A stretch of DNA of 9,899 nt, taken from positions 1 to 9,899 of the forward strand of contig CADCWK010000055.1 in NCBI GenBank assembly GCA_902806375.1, given 5' to 3'. Under the pieces are notes generated by a model. That model was not told the origin of the DNA and did not search any database. It saw nothing but the letters and a program-made list of their open reading frames with translations. Of this stretch, positions 1 to 6,241 are shown piece after piece. The position numbers and the translations under genes are program-made. Position 1 is the first letter of the stretch. Every line of letters starts with the position of its first letter. Source of the DNA: an uncultured Thermomicrobiales bacterium (GTDB lineage Bacteria; Chloroflexota; Chloroflexia; Thermomicrobiales; UBA6265).

Positions 1-813
1 CGTCCCGGCATTCTCGCCGAGGTCGAGCGTGTCCTGGGTGTAAGCGACGAGTCCGATCGCGAGCAGGGTCCCGGCCCCCGCCCAGACCATCTCCGCCCCG
101 ACGATGGCCCGGATCGCCCGCTGGCGCCACATCACCCGGAAGCCGAAGGTCAGGGCGCTGATCCGGCTCGTGGCCGCGCTCGCCTGTCCAAGCGGCGGGG
201 CGGACCGTTCCGGCAGGCGGAGACCGGAGATCATGATCGCCGAGACGACGAAGCAGAGCGCCTGGGCGAAGAAGGTCGGGCCCGGGCCGGCCGTCGTGAC
301 GAGCACGCCCCCGATCGTCGGCCCGATCACCCGGATCGCGGCGCCGCTGACCATCGTCAGGGAGACGGCCCGCAGGACCAGCCGCTCCCCGGCCACCATC
401 GGGACCGCCGCCAGCTCGGCCGGGCGGGACAGCGCCGTGAACGAGGCGACGATCACCGCGACCGTGACGATCTGCCAGATCTCCCCGGCGAAGGGCAGGA
501 AGCAGACGGCGATCACCCGGCCGATGTCGGCGCTCAGGATGATCCGGCGGCGGTCGACCCGGTCGGCGAGGATGCCGGAGATCGGGGCGAGGACGACGTC
601 GGGCAGGACGGCGATCGCGAAGACCAGCCCGACCAGCGCTTCCGACCCCGTCAGCGCGTAGACCAGCAACGGCAACGCGACCTGGGCGATCGAGTCGCCG
701 AGGCTGGCGGCGCTGGTCGCGACCCAGAGCCGGCGGAAGTCCCGGTTGGCGAACAGTTCCGCGTTGGACGGCGCGGGTTGAAGGTCGTCAGCGGTGATCG
801 TCTGGTCCGACAT
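1..813 (-). CDS. MFS exporter, first 271 residues (3' end beyond the window)
   Basis: Major facilitator superfamily exporter of the EntS/'transmembrane secretion effector' (MFS_3) type, expected to be a 12-helix inner-membrane drug or metabolite antiporter; the substrate cannot be read from sequence. The frame is open from the ATG at 813 to the window edge (271 codons), so only about the first seven helices are present. After a 20-residue polar N-terminus come the block RDFRRLW (24-30), helix 1 with SIAQVALPLL (41-50), and the MFS signature loop between helices 2 and 3, GILADRVDRR (80-89). The charged stretch MWRQRAIRAIVGAEMVW begins the second half. It aligns without gaps to the gene at 974-2278, about 126 identities in the first 200 residues by hand count, so the two are tandem duplicates. 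The start has only a weak GGTGAT upstream, and the next upstream ATG (820) is out of frame. The 160-bp gap from its paralogue holds no clear terminator, so readthrough is possible. Confidence 0.9.
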   Translation of the reverse strand, partial: MSDQTITADDLQPAPSNAELFANRDFRRLWVATSAASLGDSIAQVALPLLVYALTGSEALVGLVFAIAVLPDVVLAPISGILADRVDRRRIILSADIGRVIAVCFLPFAGEIWQIVTVAVIVASFTALSRPAELAAVPMVAGERLVLRAVSLTMVSGAAIRVIGPTIGGVLVTTAGPGPTFFAQALCFVVSAIMISGLRLPERSAPPLGQASAATSRISALTFGFRVMWRQRAIRAIVGAEMVWAGAGTLLAIGLVAYTQDTLDLGENAGT

Positions 814-928
814 GGGTCATCACCACGCTGGCTGATTCGGCATCCGCTCGGGACCGCGCGGTTCCCCTCGAAGCGGGCAGGCGGCAGACAGGTCCCTCCC
901 CGGCGTCTGGGGCTGGAGAGTCGTTTCC

Positions 929-946
929 GGGACCGGGACCGGGACC
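929..946. repeat. three tandem GGGACC hexamers between the MFS genes
   Basis: Three perfect copies of GGGACC (GGTCCC on the coding strand) lie in the 160-bp gap between the two MFS genes, just after the end of the upstream one. The rest of the gap (814-973) shows no convincing hairpin terminator or promoter. This may be simple slippage in GC-rich DNA; no function is claimed. Confidence 0.5.
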
Positions 947-973
947 GCGTCCGGCAGGCGGGATGGGTGCCGG

Positions 974-2278
974 TCAGCCAGGCAGGACGGACGATTCCGG
1001 CCGCGCGGTCGCCGTGGGACGCTTCTCGCTGACGAGCAGCTCCCGGATCGTCCCCGTCAGGAGCAGCACGAGCGGGCAGCCGAGACCGCAGGCGAGGCCG
1101 ACGATCAGGAAGACGGCCGGGGCGCCGAGCCAGTCGGTCAGGTTGCCGAGCAGACCGTTCCAGCCCGCCCAGGCCAGCGTGATCAGGGCCGTCCAGACGG
1201 CGTAGAAGCGACCACGCTCGGTATCCGGGATGCGCTCGACGACCAGTTGCTGGGACGCGATCACCAGCCAGCTATCGGACAGGCCGAACAGGAACAGGGC
1301 GACCGCGACCACCGGCAGCGGTGGGACGAAGGCGACGGCGATCAGCAGCAGCGGGGCGAAATAGCCGAAGCCCAGCATGAACGACCGGCCGAGCCGCCCC
1401 TCGACGCGGCTGGCGAGCAGCCCGCCGACGGCCGTCCCGGCCGCGAACGCCGCGATCAGGAGCGCGAAGACGGTCCCGGCCCGGTCGCCGAGGTCGAGCG
1501 TGAGGTTGGTGTAGGCGAGGAGACCGATCGCCATGACGGTGCCGGCGCCGCCCCACACCATCTCGGCGCCGACGATGGCGCGGATCGCCCGCTGGCGCCA
1601 CATCACCCGGAACCCGACCGTCAGTTCCTCCCGCAGCGGCGGCCCGGCGACCGCTCCGGAGCGGGGCGCGACGTTCGGGAGCCGGAGCCCGAAGACCAGC
1701 ACGACCGAGGCGAGGAAGCAGATCGCCTGGGCGAAGAAGGTGGGTCCGGCACCAAGGACGGTGACGAGGGCGGCGCCGATCGTCGGGCCGATCACCCGGA
1801 TCGTGGCGCCGGTGACCTGGATCAGGGACAGCGCGCGGATGAGGAGCGGCTCGCCGACGACCATCGGGACGGCGGCCATCTCGGCCGGACGGGCCAGGGC
1901 GGTGAAGGTCGCGACGACCAGCGCGATGGCCGTGATCTGGACGGCCGAGCCGGCGAAGGGCAGGAAGCAGACGGCGACCATGCGGCCGATGTCGCAGACG
2001 AGGATGATCGACCGGCGGTTGACCCGGTCCGCCAGCACGCCGGCGAACGGGGCCAGGACGACCTTGGGCAGCATCGACAGGGCCGCGACCAGGCCCAGCG
2101 TCGCGACCGACCCGGTGATGGCGAAGACCAGCAGGGGCAAGGCCACCTGCGCGATCGACTCGCCCAGATTCGCCGAGATCGTGGCGCCCCAGAGGCGACG
2201 GAAGTCACGGCTGGCGAGGACATCGCCATAGGTCGGTGCGCTCACGGGGTCGGGCGCGGCAAGCTGTGGGCTGGTCAT
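974..2278 (-). CDS. MFS exporter (EntS/MFS_3-like), 434 aa
   Basis: Complete major facilitator superfamily exporter of normal length, probably exporting a drug, siderophore or other small molecule by proton antiport across the cytoplasmic membrane. Residues 1-22 are a polar N-terminus. Helix 1 covers about 38-56. The helix 2-3 signature GVLADRVNRR is at 80-89. The conserved IRVIGPTIGAALV (160-172) lies in the helix 5 region. A central loop (about 200-222) precedes the second half, which ends with a short basic tail. The ATG at 2278 is supported by a strong Shine-Dalgarno AGGGAGG (2284-2290) five bases upstream. It lies downstream of the rpsR hairpin (2392-2429), so it is probably a separate unit with its promoter in 2284-2391, where I see only a weak TACGCT-type -10. 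It is 63% identical, by hand count over 200 residues, to the truncated neighbour at 1-813. Without a linked regulator or biosynthetic genes the substrate stays unknown. Confidence 0.93.
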   Translation of the reverse strand: MTSPQLAAPDPVSAPTYGDVLASRDFRRLWGATISANLGESIAQVALPLLVFAITGSVATLGLVAALSMLPKVVLAPFAGVLADRVNRRSIILVCDIGRMVAVCFLPFAGSAVQITAIALVVATFTALARPAEMAAVPMVVGEPLLIRALSLIQVTGATIRVIGPTIGAALVTVLGAGPTFFAQAICFLASVVLVFGLRLPNVAPRSGAVAGPPLREELTVGFRVMWRQRAIRAIVGAEMVWGGAGTVMAIGLLAYTNLTLDLGDRAGTVFALLIAAFAAGTAVGGLLASRVEGRLGRSFMLGFGYFAPLLLIAVAFVPPLPVVAVALFLFGLSDSWLVIASQQLVVERIPDTERGRFYAVWTALITLAWAGWNGLLGNLTDWLGAPAVFLIVGLACGLGCPLVLLLTGTIRELLVSEKRPTATARPESSVLPG

Positions 2279-2391
2279 CGCATCCTCCCTTCGTGGCGCA
2301 CGCGAGATCGCGGGGGTCGGCTCAGCGTAGCGGGTCTACCGGACAGATGGAGTCCGGATGCATCATGCCTTCGGTGTTGGCTCCAGAGACG

Positions 2392-2429
2392 CCCAGCGCC
2401 CCTCCCCGGTTCCGGGGAGGGGCGCTGGG
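2392..2429 (-). terminator. perfect 18-bp hairpin after rpsR
   Basis: Arms CCCAGCGCCCCTCCCCGG (2392-2409) and CCGGGGAGGGGCGCTGGG (2412-2429) are perfectly complementary and separated by TT, so the real loop is a few bases of the stem top. It starts 45 bases past the rpsR stop codon and is by position the terminator of rpmG-rpsR. No T-run follows on the leftward strand (next bases CGTCTCTGG), so it is not a textbook intrinsic terminator. It may act with Rho or mainly as a 3'-end stabiliser. Confidence 0.7.
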
Positions 2430-2474
2430 GACGATCATCGGCCGGCTGGTCGGGCTGCTGCGTCGCGGCGCCGG

Positions 2475-2978
2475 TTAGCGGCGGCCGTCGGAGACGAACG
2501 GCAGGAGGGCCATGTGCCGGGCGCGCTTGATCGCGACGGTCAGGGCGCGCTGCTGGCCAGCGTTGCAGTTGGTCTTGCGCCGGTTGGAGATCTTGCCCCG
2601 CTCGTCGAGGCAGCGCCGCAGACGCTGGACATCCTTGTAGTCGACGACCTCGCCGGGAGCGAAGATGGGCTCCTTGCGGCCGCGTCCGCGGCCACCGAAG
2701 CCGCCGCCGCGACCACCGCGACGCTCGCCGCGATCGCCACCGCCGGGCCGGTCACCCCGGTCGCCGTCACTGGGGCGGTCGCCACCGCCACCGGGACGGC
2801 CACCGAAGCCGCCCGGACGGTCGCCACCACCGGGCCGGTCACCACTACGCTCGGGGCGCTCGCCACGATCGGGGCGGTCACCGCCGGCGGAACGCTGGGC
2901 ACCGGTGGAGAACCGGGAGCGGGCACCCTGGTCGCCGGCCGGGCGACCCTGCTCGCTTGTCTGCGTCGAATCAGCCAT
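2475..2978 (-). CDS. rpsR: 30S ribosomal protein bS18 with long Gly/Arg/Asp-rich N-terminal extension
   Basis: Small-subunit ribosomal protein bS18, which binds 16S rRNA in the platform next to bS6. The family core is residues 104-167: DYKDVQRLRRCL (113-124), GKISNRRKTN (128-137) and the highly diagnostic AIKRARHMALLPF (149-161). Typical bS18 is about 75-90 aa; this one is 167. Residues 31-101 are almost wholly Gly, Arg, Asp, Pro and Glu in irregular GDRPGG, GDRG and GGRGGG units, an RGG-like disordered basic tract. The cysteine pair that zinc-binding bS18 forms carry just before DYKD is absent (EPIFAPGEVVDYKD), so this is the C-minus form; Cys123 and Cys138 are not a CxxC pair. The ATG at 2978 has AAGGAG upstream with a longish 11-base gap. 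No rpsF, ssb or rplI, its usual partners, is nearby; it follows rpmG by 52 bp and should share its transcript. The core call is certain; only the role of the extension is open. Confidence 0.96.
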   Translation of the reverse strand: MADSTQTSEQGRPAGDQGARSRFSTGAQRSAGGDRPDRGERPERSGDRPGGGDRPGGFGGRPGGGGDRPSDGDRGDRPGGGDRGERRGGRGGGFGGRGRGRKEPIFAPGEVVDYKDVQRLRRCLDERGKISNRRKTNCNAGQQRALTVAIKRARHMALLPFVSDGRR

Positions 2979-3031
2979 TGGTCTGTCTACTCCTTGGACC
3001 GTCGTACTGGTCTGGACGTCGTCCCGCCGTG

Positions 3032-3199
3032 CTAGCGGGTCTCGCGGAACATGACGTGGCGCCGGATCGTCGGGTCGTACTTCATCAGTTCGAGCCGGGC
3101 CGGGTCGCTCCGCTTGTTCTTCTCGGTCGTGTAGAAGTGGGCGCTCTCGGTCGAGCGCAGCTTGACGACGATCCGGTCGCCCTTCTTGGCCTTTGCCAT
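3032..3199 (-). CDS. rpmG: 50S ribosomal protein bL33, zinc-independent (C-minus) form
   Basis: Large-subunit ribosomal protein bL33, 55 aa, near the E site. Recognisable blocks are MAKAKKGDRI (1-10), HFYTTEKNKR (21-30), LELMKYDP (36-43) and RRHVMFRET (46-54). The four zinc-ligand cysteines of the C-plus form are all absent: RSTESAHFYTT and YDPTIRRH stand where CxxC pairs would be. This matches the zinc-free form found, for example, in E. coli. The start at 3199 is chosen because it gives the family N-terminus MAKxKKG and has GTGAGG six bases upstream; the frame stays open further upstream but reads as non-conserved. It is the first gene of a probable rpmG-rpsR unit. A TATGCT -10-like hexamer at 3344-3349 has no good -35, so I do not call a promoter. 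No Zur-box-like AT-rich palindrome is visible between 3200 and 3433. Confidence 0.95.
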   Translation of the reverse strand: MAKAKKGDRIVVKLRSTESAHFYTTEKNKRSDPARLELMKYDPTIRRHVMFRETR

Positions 3200-3433
3200 G
3201 GTTGCCTCACAATCCGTCGATCTGGTGCCTCCCCATACCGGGGGGCCCGCTTTCGTCTCGCGGTCGTCTGGTCTCAGCCGGCGCGGACGACCCCCGCCGG
3301 TCCGCCACCACGTGGGGCCCCGACGATGACTGAACAGCGCACAAGCATAGCCGAGACCGGGCCTTCGCGCGAGCGCGACTGCCGGCTCCGGCCCTGCCGG
3401 CGGAACGCAACGAGCGATTCTACCCCGTTTCGT

Positions 3434-3487
3434 CCCATCGGTGCCATGCCACGCGGGCACAACCGCGGTGGGCATGGCGCCGATGGG
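3434..3487 (-). terminator. long hairpin after the acyltransferase gene
   Basis: CCCATCGGTGCCATGCC (3434-3450) pairs with GGCATGGCGCCGATGGG (3471-3487), 16 of 17 positions perfect. The remaining position is A/C on the leftward transcript (G/U on the other strand). Inside, GCGG and CCGC extend the stem around a GCACAA loop. It begins 13 bases past the acyltransferase stop codon. As with the rpsR hairpin, no T-run follows on the leftward strand (ACGAAACGGGG). It separates the response regulator-acyltransferase unit from rpmG-rpsR. Confidence 0.65.
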
Positions 3488-3500
3488 GAGCCGGCGGGCG

Positions 3501-4838
3501 TCACAGCACGCGCGCGACCCCGGGGATGCGGCGCAGCAGCCCCGCGGTGAGGTAGCAGAGTGGGATCCCGGCCGAGACCGCGATGATCAGTTTGACGAGG
3601 ATCGGGACGCCGAGCGGCATCAGGACCAGGGCGATCAGGACGATCACCGGGGCGTGGACCACGTACACCGCGTAGTTGGCGTTCGACAGCCAGCGCAGCC
3701 GCGGTCCTTGCCAGTCGCAGCGGTTCCGGAACCAGGCCAGCAGCGCGAGGCAGATCCCGGTACTGAAGATCCCCTCCCACAGGGAGAAGGCCAGCGACTG
3801 CGGGGTGCCGTTCCCGGTCCACGAGAGGTCTGGTCCGACCATGCTCAGGGGCAGCAGGGTGCACGAGGCGGTGACGAGCGCGACGAGTCCGGCCACGCCC
3901 AGCCGGTCCGGGATCAGCGTGAACCACTCGCGCCGGTACGCGACTAGCCCGACCACGAACAGCGACACGTACTGCGGGAGATAGGCCGGTGTCGGGAAGT
4001 CGATCCACTCGATGTAGGAATAGACCGGCATCCAGATCCGGAACAGCCAGGTGCCGAGGCCAAGCAGCAGCGCGAAGGTCGCGACGCCGGGCCAGCGGGG
4101 TGGGGCGGTCTTCCACGGGATCGCCGGCAACCGCTCGGGCCGGAACCGGCGCCAGACGACCCAGCCCATCGTCAGGACCAGGAGCAGTTCCAGGAACCAG
4201 AGCGGTCCGGGACTGTTGGTGGCCCAGTACCCCGCCACGGTCGGCGGCTGGTCGTAGGCGAACCAGCCGACGGCCAGCGAGGTCGCCGGGGCGAGGACGA
4301 AACGGTAGACGAGCAGCGGGACGATCAACCGGAGGAGGCGCTCGCCTGCGAACGAGACAGCCCCGCGTCGCTCGAACGACCCGGGGATGAAGTAGGCGGC
4401 GATCAGGAAGAACGCGCCCATGAAGAACGCCTGGGTCAGCATGATGAAGACCGACAGGACGTGGAACGCGGCACCGTCGCCCAGCGGCTCGTGGTAGTAC
4501 CAGCCCTGCGACCAGGTGTAGGTCACGGCCAGGTGGTGGAGGATCACCAGGATCGTCAGCATGGTCCGGAGGTTGTCGACGAACCGCAGGCGATCACGCG
4601 GGCTCGCTGCCGGCCTGGTGGTGGAGACCGCCCGGAGCGGGCGGTACGGTGGGGGGCCTTCCACGGGCGCCTGTCGATCCTCGAGAGATCGCACCAACGA
4701 GTGCAGGATGGGTCGTTCTCCGGTGGGATGTGCGCGCCGCGGCGACAGGGAGAAGGCGTCTCCCCGGACCGATCGCATCAGACGGGGCATCGCCCGGCCC
4801 GGGAGATCCGGACAGTCCACGGACCGGACATCGGCCAC
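3501..4838 (-). CDS. acyltransferase-3 family integral membrane protein
   Basis: Multi-pass membrane acyltransferase (Acyl_transf_3, the OatA/OpgC type), which usually transfers acetyl, succinyl or similar groups to cell-envelope polysaccharide, peptidoglycan or lipid. The diagnostic N-terminal block RLRFVDNLRTMLTILVILHH (83-102) has the family Asp-x-x-Arg followed by helix 1 and the HH pair. About ten hydrophobic segments follow, roughly at 92-107, 126-150, 169-190, 211-229, 252-266, 285-300, 313-332, 349-369, 388-408 and 412-434. LSNANYAVYVVHAPVI (384-399) is the typical late-helix histidine region. The start is uncertain. The longest frame begins with GTG 4838 without a Shine-Dalgarno. ATGs at 4790 and 4778 and GTGs at 4694 and 4664 are alternatives. 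The first 60-80 residues have poorer codon bias and no family match, so 4664 (387 aa, AGG five bases upstream) may be the true start. It follows the response regulator gene by 34 bp in the 445-aa version. The acyl acceptor is unknown. Confidence 0.88.
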   Translation of the reverse strand: MADVRSVDCPDLPGRAMPRLMRSVRGDAFSLSPRRAHPTGERPILHSLVRSLEDRQAPVEGPPPYRPLRAVSTTRPAASPRDRLRFVDNLRTMLTILVILHHLAVTYTWSQGWYYHEPLGDGAAFHVLSVFIMLTQAFFMGAFFLIAAYFIPGSFERRGAVSFAGERLLRLIVPLLVYRFVLAPATSLAVGWFAYDQPPTVAGYWATNSPGPLWFLELLLVLTMGWVVWRRFRPERLPAIPWKTAPPRWPGVATFALLLGLGTWLFRIWMPVYSYIEWIDFPTPAYLPQYVSLFVVGLVAYRREWFTLIPDRLGVAGLVALVTASCTLLPLSMVGPDLSWTGNGTPQSLAFSLWEGIFSTGICLALLAWFRNRCDWQGPRLRWLSNANYAVYVVHAPVIVLIALVLMPLGVPILVKLIIAVSAGIPLCYLTAGLLRRIPGVARVL

Positions 4839-4872
4839 TGGACCGGTGTACGTATTCCGGCCGGTCCTGGCT

Positions 4873-5508
4873 CTAGATCAGCCCGCGTCGGATCGACTCG
4901 GCGACGGCATGGGCCCGGTCGACGGCGCCCAGCTTGGCGAAGATGACCTGGAGCCGTTTCTTGATCGCGATCTCGCTGCGACCGGTCGCGACGCCGATCT
5001 CGCGGTTGGTCGACCCCTGGCTGGCCTGTCGCAGGATCTCGCGGTCATCATCGCTGAGGTCGGCGTCGCGGCGGGTGGCCTCACGGGCGAGGCCACTGAA
5101 CTGGGCCAGGATCCCGTCGAGCAGTTCCGGGCTGAGCTGGCGCCGGCCGCGGGCAACGGCGCGGATCGCGGCGATCAGGTCCTCGGTCGGGGCGTTCTTC
5201 AGCAGGTAGCCATCGGCTCCGGCTTCGATCGCCTGGCGGACGTAGGCCTGGTCGCCGTAGGACGTCAGGATCAGCACCGCCCCGGGCCACTCCTGCTCCC
5301 GGAGGCGACGGATCGCCTGGACGCCGCTGGCGCCGGGCATCCGCAGATCGAGCAGGATGACGTCCGGTCGGAGGGCCCTGGCCTGTTCGATGGCGCCAGC
5401 CGCGTCGTGGGCCTCGCCGGTGACCTTGATGTCCTCGGTGGTCGCGAGCAGTTTGCGCAGGCCCTCGATGACGACGGGATGGTCGTCGACCAGCAGTACC
5501 GATACCAT
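4873..5508 (-). CDS. NarL/FixJ-family response regulator, orphan
   Basis: Two-domain transcription regulator, 211 aa. The receiver domain (residues 3-119) has the acidic pair Asp8-Asp9 (VDDHP), phospho-acceptor Asp54 in VILLDLRMPG, switch Thr82 (LTSYGD) and Lys104 (LLKN). A linker leads to a LuxR-type helix-turn-helix (about 150-210) with EILRQASQGSTNREIG, SEIAIKKRLQVIFAKLG and a final GLI. The scaffold is clear but KKRLQVIF replaces the more usual VKxHLxxI. The ATG at 5508 is preferred over an in-frame ATG at 5589: the 27 extra residues are non-conserved, while 5508 has AGAGGC six bases upstream and yields the classic short N-terminus before LLVDDHP. No histidine kinase is in the window, so its partner is elsewhere or absent. 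It precedes the acyltransferase gene in the same direction and likely heads that transcript; control of that gene is an inference. Confidence 0.93.
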   Translation of the reverse strand: MVSVLLVDDHPVVIEGLRKLLATTEDIKVTGEAHDAAGAIEQARALRPDVILLDLRMPGASGVQAIRRLREQEWPGAVLILTSYGDQAYVRQAIEAGADGYLLKNAPTEDLIAAIRAVARGRRQLSPELLDGILAQFSGLAREATRRDADLSDDDREILRQASQGSTNREIGVATGRSEIAIKKRLQVIFAKLGAVDRAHAVAESIRRGLI

Positions 5509-5513
5509 GTCTT

Positions 5514-5519
5514 GCCTCT
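5514..5519 (-). promoter_or_regulatory. ribosome binding site deciding the response regulator start
   Basis: AGAGGC on the leftward strand, with five bases between it and the ATG at 5508. It favours this start over the in-frame ATG at 5589, which has no such motif. Confidence 0.6.
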
Positions 5520-5823
5520 GAACTGGGGGCCGCGAACCCGGCGACGGGCCGGGCCGGCTGACGAGCGAATCGCCGTGTGTCCATCCCATTGTGCCCTATC
5601 CCGGGCCGTCAGGAGCGTCGCCGGAACCGCCTCCGCCATGCGGTGCCCGATCCGGGACGGCAGATGAGGTCAGCGGGTGGATCTGGACGCCCCGGGCAGC
5701 CTTCGTCCTTCGGGTAGTCGCCGGTCAGACGGAGTCACCCTTGGCCAGCTCGTTCGCCGCCACGGCCATGGCCCGACCGCAACGGCGACGCTGTCGGCCC
5801 AGTCTCCCTAACGCCCGGTGCAC

Positions 5824-5903
5824 TGAGTCAACCCGTTCAAAATCCCGGCGCGAACGGGCCGAAAATCGTATCCGTTCGCACCGGTTCTCGTGACTCTGAG
5901 TCA
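5824..5903. promoter_or_regulatory. nested palindromes in an AT-richer patch between divergent genes
   Basis: TGAGTCA occurs at 5824-5830 and 5897-5903. The second copy is part of the palindrome TGACTC-T-GAGTCA (5891-5903). Between them, CCCGTTC (5832-5838), GCGAACGGG (5850-5858) and CCGTTCGC (5872-5879) form an inverted-repeat triplet whose middle arm can pair with either neighbour. AAAATC is repeated at 5839-5844 and 5862-5867. The patch is clearly AT-richer than its surroundings and lies between the leftward response regulator and the rightward protease, where operators would be expected. The regulator is unknown. The rest of 5509-5823 shows nothing I can support. Confidence 0.45.
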
Positions 5904-5919
5904 GTATCATGTGTATACG
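5890..5919 (+). promoter_or_regulatory. candidate rightward promoter GTGACT-18-TATACG
   Basis: GTGACT (5890-5895, four of six matches to the -35 consensus) is 18 bases from TATACG (5914-5919, four of six to the -10). The -35 lies inside the palindrome at 5891-5903, as for a repressible promoter. Transcription would start near 5926, run through the hairpins at 6118-6228 and meet the T-tract terminator at 6241, or continue to the protease gene. Read by eye only. Confidence 0.3.
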
Positions 5920-5925
5920 AGTGCG

Positions 5926-6241
5926 GATAACGGTGCCGATCCCCCTCCTCCCGGCCCGCTGCCGATCTCGTAGCCTCCCGCCAGCGACTCCGGTCGCGAA
6001 CGGGACCTGGCCAGTCCCTCCGCGCTGCCATCAGGCCGCCGATCGGACCGGTCGAACCTCTGACAGTCGCTACCACGGTGGCCCGGTCAGTGCACACATG
6101 AGGTATGGACAAACGGTGCGTCGCGGCCAGCCAGCGCGACGCAACACGGACCGGTGGTTGCCAGCCACAGCCACCGGTCGGATGTCCAGCCAGGGACCGG
6201 AATGGTGGAACCCCCGCCACCTCCGGTCCCGCTTCATTTTT
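5926..6241 (+). ncRNA. candidate structured leader or small RNA upstream of the protease gene
   Basis: About 315 nt without a plausible protein frame, bounded by a candidate promoter on the left and a T5 terminator on the right. Three hairpins follow each other. Hairpin 1: GCGTCGCG (6118-6125) with CGCGACGC (6135-6142). Hairpin 2: GACCGGTGGTTG (6149-6160) with CAGCCACCGGTC (6168-6179). Hairpin 3 is the terminator stem at 6195-6228. The loops of hairpins 1 and 2 both contain CCAGCCA, a motif also found at 6186-6192. Arms of hairpins 2 and 3 are related and can swap partners. I recognise no known riboswitch, 6S, SRP, RNase P or tmRNA signature. It could be a free small RNA or an attenuated leader of the gene at 6428; the boundaries are estimates. 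Confidence 0.33.
6195..6241 (+). terminator. intrinsic terminator-like hairpin with T5 tail
   Basis: GACCGGA (6195-6201) pairs with TCCGGTC (6222-6228). Inside, after a two-base bulge, GGTGG (6204-6208) pairs with CCACC (6217-6221) around an eight-base loop. The tail CCGCTTCATTTTT ends in T5 at 6237-6241, rare in DNA this GC-rich. The same TCCCGCTTC motif followed by a T-run occurs after the protease terminator (7897-7911), which supports a real terminator. It lies 187 bases upstream of the protease start, so it ends a short RNA or attenuates the leader. Confidence 0.6.

Noticed and set aside
1247..2530. Rightward 427-codon open frame rich in Asp, Glu, Gln, Arg and Gly
   Set aside because: It is the antisense shadow of the MFS gene at 974-2278; the composition follows from G/C-ending codons on the other strand and no protein family is visible.
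2358..3035. Rightward 225-codon frame with a long Ala/Thr/Val/Gly tract
   Set aside because: It is antisense to the Gly/Arg-rich part of rpsR; the Ala/Thr repeats are complementary to that tract.
3200..3433. Zur-type zinc operator upstream of rpmG-rpsR
   Set aside because: No AT-rich palindrome of the expected kind could be found by eye.
3417..3446. TGGCAC-18-TAGAAT as an rpmG promoter
   Set aside because: Its -35 lies within the stem of the acyltransferase terminator hairpin and the leader would exceed 200 bases; too weak to call, though not excluded.
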